DNA of 60,000 nt from positions 245,001-305,000 of the forward strand of contig NZ_CP130318.1 of NCBI RefSeq assembly GCF_032268605.1. The letters are read 5' to 3'. How positions within the stretch are numbered: the first letter of the stretch is position 1; every line of letters begins with the position of its first letter. The position numbers and the translations under genes are program-made. This document shows, piece after piece, positions 19,774 through 27,676 of the stretch. The DNA is from Paenibacillus aurantius. GTDB lineage: Bacteria; Bacillota; Bacilli; Paenibacillales; NBRC-103111. Under the pieces are notes generated by a model that saw nothing but the letters and a program-made list of their open reading frames with translations, was not told where the DNA came from and made no database searches.

Positions 19774-19986
19774 GTGGGGTTTTTAGCCAGAATGAAACAA
19801 GGATTCGGCTCCACGTTCTCTTTCTTTACGGACAGTTGGGCGGAATTGCGGAAAGTGAAGTGGCCAAGCCGTAAAGAAATGATTAGTTACACAATCGTGG
19901 TGCTGGTCACCGTAGCTTTTGTAACAATCTATTTCGCTATTCTCGACCTTGGTATTTCCCAATTAGTCAGACTTGTCTCTAAATAA
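19774..19986 (+). CDS. secE: SecE, preprotein translocase subunit
   Basis: The short 70-residue form usual in Gram-positives. The cytoplasmic amphipathic region has the SecE signature SWAELRKVKWPSRKE (about 21-35), followed by a single membrane helix at about 36-62. With SecY (gene at 45762) and SecG it forms the protein-conducting channel. The GTG start at 19774 has GGAGGTG upstream. Confidence 0.96.
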   Translation: MGFLARMKQGFGSTFSFFTDSWAELRKVKWPSRKEMISYTIVVLVTVAFVTIYFAILDLGISQLVRLVSK

Positions 19987-20007
19987 GGTAAACCATAGGA
20001 GACGATC

Positions 20008-20541
20008 ATGGAAAAAAGATGGTATGTGGTTCATACCTACTCGGGGTATGAGAATAAAGTAAAGGCCAATTTGGAGAAGCGCGTCGAATCCATGAACATG
20101 CAGGACAAGATCTTCCGGGTGCTGGTGCCGATGGAAGAGGAACTGGTAAACAAGGACGGTAAGAAGAAGACCGTCATGCGTAAAGTTTACCCGGGCTATG
20201 TCCTCGTGGAAATGATTCAGACCGACGATTCTTGGTATGTCGTTCGAAATACGCCGGGGGTTACCGGGTTCGTGGGCTCGACAGGGTCCGGATCCAAGCC
20301 TACCGCCTTGCTGCCTGAAGAAGTGGATGCAATTCTCAAGCACATGGGTATGGAAGAACCAAAGCCGAAGATCGACTTCGATCTAAAAGAAACCGTCCGC
20401 GTGAAAGTAGGCCCTTTTGCCGATTTCGTTGGTTCCATCGAGGAAATCATCCCCGACAAGAGCAAGCTGAAGGTTCATGTGAACATGTTTGGAAGAGAAA
20501 CCCCGCTTGAGCTGGACTTCACCCAAGTGGAAAAATTATAA
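20008..20541 (+). CDS. nusG: NusG, transcription elongation/pausing factor
   Basis: The 177-residue protein has an N-terminal NGN domain (MEKRWYVVHTYSGYENKVKA), which binds the polymerase clamp, and a C-terminal KOW domain (VKVGPFADFVGSIEEIIPDK), which contacts S10 or Rho. In Bacillus NusG also promotes sequence-specific pausing. It lies between secE and the L11-L1 genes, as in most bacteria. Confidence 0.97.
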   Translation: MEKRWYVVHTYSGYENKVKANLEKRVESMNMQDKIFRVLVPMEEELVNKDGKKKTVMRKVYPGYVLVEMIQTDDSWYVVRNTPGVTGFVGSTGSGSKPTALLPEEVDAILKHMGMEEPKPKIDFDLKETVRVKVGPFADFVGSIEEIIPDKSKLKVHVNMFGRETPLELDFTQVEKL

Positions 20542-20574
20542 GATTCCGATTACGGATTCCAAATGGTTTCTTCT

Positions 20575-20648
20575 AGGTCTATTCGACGGGATAGACCTTC
20601 ATTAGTGGGAGGGGCTTCGTCCCGTTCGACCACACTACGGCAAGGAGG
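20575..20648 (+). promoter_or_regulatory. rplK leader with L1-binding-site mimic
   Basis: A perfect 8-bp hairpin (AGGTCTAT / ATAGACCT, 20575-20598) is followed by a second element at 20603-20637 in which AGTGG-GA-GGGG pairs with CCC-GTTCGA-CCAC. This reproduces the 23S helix at 683-742 of this window (GGTGG-GA-GCC opposite GGGATA-CCACC). The SD sequence (AAGGAGG, 20642-20648) follows within a few bases, so bound L1 would be placed to block rplK translation. L1 autoregulation through such mimicry is established in E. coli and archaea; its use here is inferred. Confidence 0.75.
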
Positions 20649-20656
20649 TGTCTCGC

Positions 20657-21082
20657 ATGGCTAAAAAGGTAATCAAAATGGTAAAGCTGCAGATTCCTGC
20701 AGGAAAGGCTAACCCGGCTCCACCGGTAGGTCCGGCTTTGGGTCAAGCAGGCGTTAACATCATGGCGTTCTGTAAAGAATTCAACGCTCGTACCGCAGAT
20801 CAGGCTGGTTTGATCATTCCGGTTGAAATCTCGGTTTTCGAAGACCGTTCGTTCACGTTCGTTACCAAAACCCCTCCGGCAGCAGTACTGCTCCGCGTGG
20901 TGGCAGGAATCCAAAAAGGTTCCGGCGAACCGAACAAAAAGAAAGTTGCTTCGGTATCCCGTGCAAAAGTACGTGAAATCGCCGAGCAAAAAATGCCTGA
21001 CCTGAACGCTGCATCTGTTGAAGCTGCAATGCGTATGGTTGAAGGTACGGCCCGCAGCATGGGCATCACGATCACTGACTAA
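20657..21082 (+). CDS. rplK: 50S ribosomal protein L11
   Basis: A 141-residue protein of the GTPase-associated centre, near the L10-L7/L12 stalk base; it is the binding platform for thiostrepton and RelA. The proline-rich linker [20 protein letters not shown] (from residue 15) is characteristic, and the C-terminal RNA-binding domain ends [14 protein letters not shown]. The ATG at 20657 was preferred over a GTG nine bases upstream because it has the better-spaced AAGGAGGTG. Confidence 0.97.
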   Translation: MAKKVIKMVKLQIPAGKANPAPPVGPALGQAGVNIMAFCKEFNARTADQAGLIIPVEISVFEDRSFTFVTKTPPAAVLLRVVAGIQKGSGEPNKKKVASVSRAKVREIAEQKMPDLNAASVEAAMRMVEGTARSMGITITD

Positions 21083-21129
21083 TCCAACGTAACTTCCCGA
21101 AATGAGGATTCATTTCTTGTTTGGATGTA

Positions 21130-21185
21130 AGCGGCCTTGGAGCCGCTAGTGGGAGGATTATCCGTTATTACCACAAAAGGAGGAA
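21130..21185 (+). promoter_or_regulatory. rplA leader with second L1-binding-site mimic
   Basis: The hairpin AGCGGC / GCCGCT (21130-21147) abuts AGTGG-GA-GGAT (21148-21158), which pairs with ATCC-GTTATTA-CCAC (21160-21174). The layout matches the rplK leader element and the L1 site of 23S rRNA. The SD AAAGGAGGA (21177-21185) begins three bases later. Repression of rplA translation by its own product is the expected effect. Confidence 0.75.
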
Positions 21186-21190
21186 ACGTA

Positions 21191-21883
21191 ATGCCGAAGC
21201 ATGGTAAGAAATATGCAGAAGCGGTTAAAGGCATCGACCAGGAAGCTTTCTATGAGCCGATGGACGCCGTAACCGCCGTTAAAAAGGCTGCTACCGCCAA
21301 GTTCGACGAGACGGTTGAAGTAGCCGTTCGCTTGGGCGTTGACGCGAAGAAGCAGGACCAAGCCGTTCGCGGTGTGGTTGTCCTTCCTCACGGAACCGGT
21401 AAAACCAAACGCGTGTTGGTATTTGCCAAAGGCGAAAAAGCCAAAGAAGCCGAGCAAGCTGGCGCTGACTTTGTCGGCGATGCAGACCTCATCAACAAAA
21501 TCCAACAAGGTTGGTTCGAATTCGACGTTTGCGTAGCAACGCCGGATATGATGAGTGAAGTAGGTAAGCTGGGACGTCTGCTCGGGGGTAAAGGTCTGAT
21601 GCCTAACCCGAAAGCAGGAACCGTAACGTTCGACGTATCGAAAGCCGTTCAAGAGATCAAAGCGGGTAAAATTGAGTATCGCTTGGATAAAGCGGGCCAA
21701 ATCCACGCTCCGATCGGAAAAGCTTCCTTCGGGGAGCAGCAATTGGGCGAGAACCTTCGTGCGCTGATCGATGCGTTGGTAAGATCCAAGCCGGCCGCTG
21801 CCAAAGGGTTATACCTGAAGAGCGCTGCTGTATCTTCCACGATGGGGCCAAGCGTTAAGCTGAACCTTCAATCCTTTAGATAA
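21191..21883 (+). CDS. rplA: 50S ribosomal protein L1
   Basis: A 230-residue protein of the mobile L1 stalk, which moves deacylated tRNA out of the E site. It has the two-domain L1 fold with the signature [15 protein letters not shown] and the interdomain stretch [19 protein letters not shown]. The start at 21191 has AAAGGAGGA upstream; a longer reading from 21137 would run through the structured leader and was rejected. It is likely the repressor that acts on both the rplK and rplA leaders. Confidence 0.97.
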   Translation: MPKHGKKYAEAVKGIDQEAFYEPMDAVTAVKKAATAKFDETVEVAVRLGVDAKKQDQAVRGVVVLPHGTGKTKRVLVFAKGEKAKEAEQAGADFVGDADLINKIQQGWFEFDVCVATPDMMSEVGKLGRLLGGKGLMPNPKAGTVTFDVSKAVQEIKAGKIEYRLDKAGQIHAPIGKASFGEQQLGENLRALIDALVRSKPAAAKGLYLKSAAVSSTMGPSVKLNLQSFR

Positions 21884-21887
21884 GCTC

Positions 21888-21917
21888 TTGACTATTATGG
21901 TCAACCTGTGCTAATCT
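21888..21917 (+). promoter_or_regulatory. SigA promoter for rplJ-rplL
   Basis: TTGACT (21888-21893) and an extended -10 TGCTAATCT (TAATCT at 21912-21917) have an 18-base spacer, directly after the rplA stop and before the L10 leader. Confidence 0.7.
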
Positions 21918-21924
21918 AATGGAG

Positions 21925-22072
21925 TTTCCAATTGAATATGCTGCCGTAGACAGTAGGTGCTTGGGTGACCAAGCTTAATATCCTCCCGAGGTGTTGTGAT
22001 ATAGATTCGCGATTTCTTGTATAAAGAAATATCGATAAATCATGCCTTCGTAGTGTCTACGAAGGCTTTTCT
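21925..22072 (+). ncRNA. L10 leader with intrinsic terminator
   Basis: The conserved L10-leader segments GCTGCCGTAGACAGTAGGTG (from 21940) and TCCCGAGGTGTTGTGATA (from 21984) are present. They correspond to the kink-turn region bound by the L10-(L12)4 complex in Bacillales. A perfect 10-bp terminator hairpin, GCCTTCGTAG-TGT-CTACGAAGGC plus TTTT, follows at 22044-22072. Excess L10-L12 should bind the leader and favour termination, limiting rplJ-rplL transcription. Boundaries are approximate. Confidence 0.88.
22044..22072 (+). terminator. attenuator terminator of the L10 leader
   Basis: A perfect 10-bp stem with a three-base loop is followed by TTTTCT, 54 bases before the rplJ start codon. Confidence 0.9.
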
Positions 22073-22126
22073 ATTTGTATAGAACGCACACGGTCGAGTG
22101 GCAGTACTGATTTAGGAGGTGTAACA

Positions 22127-22639
22127 ATGGCAAATGCAAAAGTTCTTCAAGAGAAACAACAGATGGTTTCGGATGTGACGGCTAAGCTGCGTGACAGCTC
22201 CTGCACAATCGTTGCGGACTACCGCGGGCTGACGGTGGCACAAGTAACTCAACTGCGCAAATCGCTTCGCGAAGCGGGAGTTGAATTCCAAGTGCTTAAG
22301 AATACCCTGGTTCGCCGCGCTACGGCAGAGGCGGAACTGACGGAACTGGATGAATTCCTGAGCGGTCCTACCGCGATTGCTTTCAGCAAAGACGATGTTG
22401 TCGCTCCTGCTAAGATCTTGTCGGATTTCGCGAAGAAGAACGACAAGCTGAGTGTGAAAGCCGGTATCGTAGAAGGCAAAGTAGTTGGCGTTGACCAGAT
22501 CAAAGCCCTGGCGGATCTTCCGTCCAGAGAGGGTCTGCTGTCCATGTTGCTCAGCGTGCTCCAAGCACCTATGCGCAACTTCGCGCTTGCAGTTAAAGCA
22601 GTCGGCGAGAAACAAGAAGGCGGAGCTCAAGAAGCGTAA
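22127..22639 (+). CDS. rplJ: 50S ribosomal protein L10
   Basis: A 170-residue stalk-base protein. The N-terminal RNA-binding domain ([36 protein letters not shown]) is followed by a C-terminal helix that recruits L7/L12 dimers. The ATG at 22127 follows TTAGGAGGTG. It is regulated by the leader upstream and co-transcribed with rplL. Confidence 0.97.
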   Translation: MANAKVLQEKQQMVSDVTAKLRDSSCTIVADYRGLTVAQVTQLRKSLREAGVEFQVLKNTLVRRATAEAELTELDEFLSGPTAIAFSKDDVVAPAKILSDFAKKNDKLSVKAGIVEGKVVGVDQIKALADLPSREGLLSMLLSVLQAPMRNFALAVKAVGEKQEGGAQEA

Positions 22640-22691
22640 GCTTTCCGCATAAATCAATCAATTACAAGAAAAGATAAATGGAGGTTCAACC

Positions 22692-23057
22692 ATGAGCAAA
22701 GAGCAAATCTTGGAAGCCATCAAAGGCATGACGGTTTTGGAACTGAACGATCTGGTTAAAGCAATCGAAGAAGAATTCGGAGTAACGGCAGCAGCTCCTG
22801 TAGCAGTAATGGGCGGCGCCGGAGCAGCAGCAGAAGCCGAAGAGCAAAGCGAATTCGACGTAATCCTGACGAGCGCTGGCGCTTCCAAAATCAACGTTAT
22901 CAAAGTGGTTCGCGAAATCACGGGCCTCGGCTTGAAAGAAGCAAAAGACCTGGTAGACGGCGCACCGAAGCCAATCAAAGAAAAAGTATCCAAAGAGGAT
23001 GCAGAAGCTTTGAAAGCCAAATTGACCGAAGCTGGGGCAAGCGTAGAAGTAAAATAA
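22692..23057 (+). CDS. rplL: 50S ribosomal protein L7/L12
   Basis: A 121-residue acidic protein with an N-terminal dimerisation domain (residues 1-33), an Ala/Gly-rich flexible hinge (about 34-55) and a C-terminal factor-binding domain containing [20 protein letters not shown]. It forms the multimeric stalk that recruits translational GTPases. A strong terminator follows. Confidence 0.97.
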   Translation: MSKEQILEAIKGMTVLELNDLVKAIEEEFGVTAAAPVAVMGGAGAAAEAEEQSEFDVILTSAGASKINVIKVVREITGLGLKEAKDLVDGAPKPIKEKVSKEDAEALKAKLTEAGASVEVK

Positions 23058-23067
23058 TGCACCACGA

Positions 23068-23098
23068 CCCCTTGAAGGCTGGCCTTCAAGGGGTTTTT
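23068..23098 (+). terminator. terminator after rplL
   Basis: CCCCTTGAAGGC and GCCTTCAAGGGG form a perfect 12-bp stem followed by TTTTT. Confidence 0.95.
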
Positions 23099-23146
23099 CA
23101 TCCATAGGGGATAAGACACGCGAAGCCCAATGAGGAGGAACCCGCC

Positions 23147-23770
23147 TTGACTGAGCACTACTATACCAGTAAACCGTCTGTTAAAAGCGAGACTAGGCTG
23201 ATCGAAGACAAGCTGAGAGGGCGCAAGTTTACTTTTGCCACCGATGCGGGAGTATTCTCGAAAGGCGGAATCGATTTTGGCAGTCGGCTGCTGATCGAAA
23301 CGATGGAGATGGGCATAGACGACAAAGTGCTCGACATCGGCTGCGGGTATGGTCCGATCGGGTTAAGCGCGGCGGCTCTGGCCTCTAAAGGACAAGTGGT
23401 TATGCTCGACATCAACGAACGCGCGGTCGAGTTGGCTCGTGAGAATGCAAAGCGGAATTCCCTTTCCAATGTTCGGGTGGTCCAAAGCAACATATTGGAA
23501 GCGGTAGCCCAAGAAACGTTTGATTGCATTTTGACGAATCCGCCCATCCGTACGGGCAAAGAAACGGTTCACCGGATTTTTGAAGAAGCCTATCATCATC
23601 TTAATCCCGGCGGCTCCCTATGGGTGGTGATCCAGAAGAAGCAAGGGTCCCCTTCCGCTTATGCCAAGCTGGAGAGCCTGTTTGGGGAATGCAAAGAGGT
23701 CACCAAAGACAAAGGCTACCGGATTTTCCGCAGCATTCGGCATGAAGAAAATGGCGAAATTAGAAATTGA
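23147..23770 (+). CDS. RsmC-like class I SAM-dependent methyltransferase (YbxB family)
   Basis: A 207-residue methyltransferase. The SAM-binding motif is VLDIGCGYGPIGLSAA and the catalytic NPPI-type motif is ILTNPPIRTGKETVH. It resembles B. subtilis YbxB, which lies in the same place between rplL and rpoB, and the C-terminal domain of RsmC, which makes m2G1207 in 16S rRNA. The TTG start at 23147 follows GAGGAGG and gives the conserved N-terminus TEHYYTSKPSVKS. The rRNA target is inferred from family and position. Confidence 0.9.
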   Translation: MTEHYYTSKPSVKSETRLIEDKLRGRKFTFATDAGVFSKGGIDFGSRLLIETMEMGIDDKVLDIGCGYGPIGLSAAALASKGQVVMLDINERAVELARENAKRNSLSNVRVVQSNILEAVAQETFDCILTNPPIRTGKETVHRIFEEAYHHLNPGGSLWVVIQKKQGSPSAYAKLESLFGECKEVTKDKGYRIFRSIRHEENGEIRN

Positions 23771-23795
23771 CTATCGTTCGCCGATGTGGTATTAT
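23767..23795 (+). promoter_or_regulatory. probable promoter for rpoB-rpoC
   Basis: TTGACT (23767-23772) and TATTAT (23790-23795) are 17 bases apart, overlapping the methyltransferase stop. A further TATAAT at 23890-23895 lacks a good -35. The 309-base gap 23771-24079 otherwise holds only a long AT-rich leader and the hairpin at 24003-24035. Confidence 0.5.
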
Positions 23796-24002
23796 AATAA
23801 AATGTCAGCATAAAATGGGCTATATGTCTTTACTTAACTAAAATGTCAAGACTTTTTTATTTGCGGGAATAAAATTTTGCTTCCGTGAGTATAATGTTTA
23901 GATTTTAGGCAAATCTACAGATTATGGTGATTTTTTCATAACGACATAGGAAATCAAGAGACTTTGACGGCAATATGTTTGTTATGAGAAGTCCATAAGA
24001 GG

Positions 24003-24035
24003 GGCTTCGCATGAAGCTTTTTCTTGTTTTTTTAG
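24003..24035 (+). terminator. terminator-like hairpin in the rpoB leader
   Basis: GGCTTC-GCAT-GAAGCT is followed by TTTTCTTGTTTTTTT, ending 44 bases before rpoB. The short stem suggests a partial terminator or attenuator that could tune rpoBC expression, as known for rpoB leaders in other bacteria. Confidence 0.55.
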
Positions 24036-24079
24036 AAGAATCACAGTTTCATTGAGTAGACACAAGGGGTGAAGAAAAG

Positions 24080-27000
24080 TTGGCAGGACATCTTGTACAA
24101 TTTGGACGACGTAAACGCAGAAGCTATGCTCGAATTAACGAGGTGCTGGAAATTCCTAACCTGATAGAAATCCAACAGAAATCATACCAATGGTTTCTGG
24201 ATGAAGGATTACGGGAGATGTTTCAGGATATTTCCCCAATTCAGGACTTTACAGGGAATCTGGTGCTGGAATTTATCGACTACAGCTTAGGAGAGCCCAA
24301 GTACAATGTCGATGATTCCAAGGAACGCGACGTTACGTACGCAGCCCCTTTACGCGTTAAGGTTCGTTTGTTTAATAAAGAAACGGGCGAAGTGAAAGAG
24401 CAGGAAGTCTTTATGGGTGATTTCCCTCTGATGACCGAAACCGGAACCTTTATTATCAACGGTGCGGAACGTGTTATCGTCAGCCAGCTCGTTCGTTCTC
24501 CCAGCGTCTACTTCAGTACGAAAGTTGATAAGAACGGCAAAAAAACCTTTACCGCTACCGTGATCCCTAATCGCGGAGCTTGGCTTGAGCTGGAAACCGA
24601 CGCCAAAGATATCATCTATGTAAGAATTGACCGTACGCGCAAAATTCCGGTGACCGTACTCCTGCGGGCGCTTGGATTCGGCAGCGATGCAGAAATTCTT
24701 GAGCTGCTTGGCGACAATGAATATATTCGCAATACGCTGGACAAGGACAGCACGGATTCCACGGAAAAGGCCCTCATCGAGATTTATGAGAGGCTGCGTC
24801 CGGGCGAGCCGCCTACCCTCGACAACGCGAGGAGCTTGCTGGTAGCCCGTTTCTTCGATCCGAAGCGCTATGATCTTGCCAATGTAGGCCGCTATAAAAT
24901 TAACAAGAAGCTTCATATTAAGAACCGCTTGTTCAATCAGCGGCTCGCCGAGACTCTGGTGGATCCTGAAACCGGTGAAATCATTGCCGAAGCCGGGCAG
25001 ATGCTCGACCGCCGTTTGCTGGATCAGGTGCTTCCTTATCTCGAAAAGGGAGTGGGCTTCAAGGATTATACCGTTCATAACGGCGTAACCGATGAGGATA
25101 CCATTCCTATGCAGGTGGTTGAAGTTTATTCTCCGCTGGAAGACGGGAAAATAACCAAGGTTATTGCTAACCGCAATATCGACAAGTCGGTTAAGAACAT
25201 TACCCCTGCGGATATTATTTCTTCCATCAATTATTTTATTAACCTACTTCATGGAATTGGAAACACGGACGATATCGACCATCTGGGCAACCGCCGTCTC
25301 CGTTCCGTGGGCGAACTGCTTCAGAACCAGTTCCGGATCGGGCTCTCCCGTATGGAGCGTGTGGTTCGTGAGCGGATGTCCATTCAGGATGCCAATGTGA
25401 TTACTCCGCAGGCCCTGATCAACATACGTCCGGTCATCGCCTCCATTAAGGAGTTCTTCGGCAGCTCCCAGCTGTCTCAGTTTATGGACCAGACGAATCC
25501 GCTGGCCGAGTTGACGCACAAACGCCGTCTTTCGGCGCTGGGACCCGGCGGTTTGACGCGGGAGCGTGCGGGCTTCGAAGTTCGTGACGTTCACCACAGT
25601 CACTACGGTCGGATGTGTCCGATCGAGACGCCGGAGGGACCGAACATCGGTCTGATCAACTCCCTGTCGACGTTCGCTCGCATTAACGAATACGGGTTCA
25701 TCGAGGCTCCTTACCGTTGGGTGGACCCCAACACGGGCGTCGTGACCGAGCAAATCGCTTACCTCACAGCGGACGAGGAAGATAACTACGTCGTGGCACA
25801 GGCCAACGCCGTGCTGACGGATAGCAATACCTTTGAGGAAGAACAGGTTATCGTCCGTTTCAAAGATGATATTCTTACGCTTCCTCGTGAACGCGTTGAC
25901 TATATGGACGTATCCCCGAAACAGGTCGTTTCGGTCGCGACGGCGTTGATTCCGTTCCTGGAGAACGATGACTCCAACCGTGCGCTGATGGGTTCGAACA
26001 TGCAGCGGCAGGCCGTTCCTCTCCTTATCCCGAAATCTCCTCTCGTAGGAACCGGGATGGAACACAAAGCCGCGAAGGATTCCGGCGTATGTATTGTAGC
26101 CCGTCATGACGGGTTCATTGAGCGGGCGTCCGCTAACGAAATCTGGGTTCGCCGCCAGCAGATGGTTGACGGCAAGCTGGTCAACGGCGACCTGGACAAA
26201 TATAAGCTTCATAAGTTTATGCGTTCCAACCAAGGAACCTGCATCAACCAGCGTCCGCTCGCTCATCGCGGAGATGTTGTCAAAGCCGGTGACATTCTGG
26301 CCGACGGCCCTTCGACAGAGCAAGGGGAATTGGCGCTCGGACGCAACGTGGTCGTCGCCTTTATGACATGGGAGGGCTACAACTACGAGGATGCCATCCT
26401 GCTGAGCGAGAAGCTGGTTAAGGAAGATGTTTACACCTCGATCCACATTGAAGAATACGAATCGGAAGCCCGGGATACGAAGCTTGGGCCGGAAGAGATT
26501 ACCCGTGATATCCCTAACGTCGGGGAAGATGCGCTGAAGAATTTGGATGAGCGTGGAATTATCCGTGTCGGTGCGGAAATCGCCGCGGGCGATATCCTCG
26601 TAGGGAAAGTAACGCCTAAAGGGGTTACCGAGCTTACGGCGGAAGAGCGTCTGCTTCATGCGATCTTCGGGGAGAAAGCAAGGGAAGTCCGCGACACCTC
26701 GCTCCGCGTTCCTCACGGAACCGACGGAATCGTGGTTGACGTTAAGGTCTTTACCCGAGAGAACGGGGACGAGTTGCCGCCGGGAGTTAACCAGCTTGTT
26801 CGTGTCTATATCGCACAGAAGAGAAAGATCTCCGAAGGCGACAAAATGGCCGGACGCCACGGGAACAAAGGGGTTATCGCCCGCATCCTTCCGGAGGAAG
26901 ACATGCCGTTCCTGCCGGATGGCACGCCAGTGCAGGTTGTGTTGAACCCGCTCGGGGTTCCTTCCCGGATGAACATCGGGCAGGCCTTCGAGGTTCACTT

Positions 27001-27616
27001 GGGAATGGCCGCCAAAGCGCTTGGCATTCACACCGCCACGCCGGTATTTGACGGAGCTCGCGAGGACGACGTATTTGACACCATGGAAGAAGCCGGCATG
27101 AACCGCAGCGGGAAAACGATTCTTTACGACGGACGCAGTGGCGAGCCGTTCGAGCGGGAAGTTACCGTGGGTGTCATGTACATGATTAAGCTGGCTCACA
27201 TGGTTGATGATAAAATCCATGCCCGTTCGACGGGTCCATACTCTCTCGTTACCCAGCAGCCTCTCGGCGGTAAAGCCCAGTTCGGCGGGCAGCGTTTCGG
27301 GGAGATGGAGGTTTGGGCGCTGGAAGCTTACGGTGCGGCTTATACCCTGCAGGAAATTCTGACGGTTAAGTCGGATGACGTGGTAGGGCGCGTGAAGACC
27401 TACGAATCCATTGTCAAAGGCGAGAATGTTCCGGAGCCAGGCGTTCCTGAATCGTTCAAGGTTCTGATTAAAGAGCTTCAAAGCTTGGGCATGGATGTCA
27501 AAATCCTCTCTGCGGATGAGGAAGAAATCGAAATGAAGGAATCCGACGAGGACGAAGATGCGGGAAGCGACAAGCTGAACCTGAACCTCGAAGGAGCCGA
27601 GATGGGCGCGGAGTAA
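24080..27616 (+). CDS. rpoB: RNA polymerase beta subunit
   Basis: The 1178-residue protein covers the full family length with a short acidic C-terminal tail. The rifampicin region [20 protein letters not shown] and the following [20 protein letters not shown] are wild type at the classic resistance positions (S, D, H, R and S). Active-site and interface motifs such as [10 protein letters not shown] and [20 protein letters not shown] are intact. The TTG at 24080 is the start, giving [19 protein letters not shown], as in B. subtilis, with AAGGGGTG upstream. rpoC follows after 60 bases. Confidence 0.97.
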   Translation: MAGHLVQFGRRKRRSYARINEVLEIPNLIEIQQKSYQWFLDEGLREMFQDISPIQDFTGNLVLEFIDYSLGEPKYNVDDSKERDVTYAAPLRVKVRLFNKETGEVKEQEVFMGDFPLMTETGTFIINGAERVIVSQLVRSPSVYFSTKVDKNGKKTFTATVIPNRGAWLELETDAKDIIYVRIDRTRKIPVTVLLRALGFGSDAEILELLGDNEYIRNTLDKDSTDSTEKALIEIYERLRPGEPPTLDNARSLLVARFFDPKRYDLANVGRYKINKKLHIKNRLFNQRLAETLVDPETGEIIAEAGQMLDRRLLDQVLPYLEKGVGFKDYTVHNGVTDEDTIPMQVVEVYSPLEDGKITKVIANRNIDKSVKNITPADIISSINYFINLLHGIGNTDDIDHLGNRRLRSVGELLQNQFRIGLSRMERVVRERMSIQDANVITPQALINIRPVIASIKEFFGSSQLSQFMDQTNPLAELTHKRRLSALGPGGLTRERAGFEVRDVHHSHYGRMCPIETPEGPNIGLINSLSTFARINEYGFIEAPYRWVDPNTGVVTEQIAYLTADEEDNYVVAQANAVLTDSNTFEEEQVIVRFKDDILTLPRERVDYMDVSPKQVVSVATALIPFLENDDSNRALMGSNMQRQAVPLLIPKSPLVGTGMEHKAAKDSGVCIVARHDGFIERASANEIWVRRQQMVDGKLVNGDLDKYKLHKFMRSNQGTCINQRPLAHRGDVVKAGDILADGPSTEQGELALGRNVVVAFMTWEGYNYEDAILLSEKLVKEDVYTSIHIEEYESEARDTKLGPEEITRDIPNVGEDALKNLDERGIIRVGAEIAAGDILVGKVTPKGVTELTAEERLLHAIFGEKAREVRDTSLRVPHGTDGIVVDVKVFTRENGDELPPGVNQLVRVYIAQKRKISEGDKMAGRHGNKGVIARILPEEDMPFLPDGTPVQVVLNPLGVPSRMNIGQAFEVHLGMAAKALGIHTATPVFDGAREDDVFDTMEEAGMNRSGKTILYDGRSGEPFEREVTVGVMYMIKLAHMVDDKIHARSTGPYSLVTQQPLGGKAQFGGQRFGEMEVWALEAYGAAYTLQEILTVKSDDVVGRVKTYESIVKGENVPEPGVPESFKVLIKELQSLGMDVKILSADEEEIEMKESDEDEDAGSDKLNLNLEGAEMGAE

Positions 27617-27676
27617 TAGAGGACCGATCAGGTTTGGCACGACTATCAAGATGTTAATTTTAAGGAGGGTTGCTCC

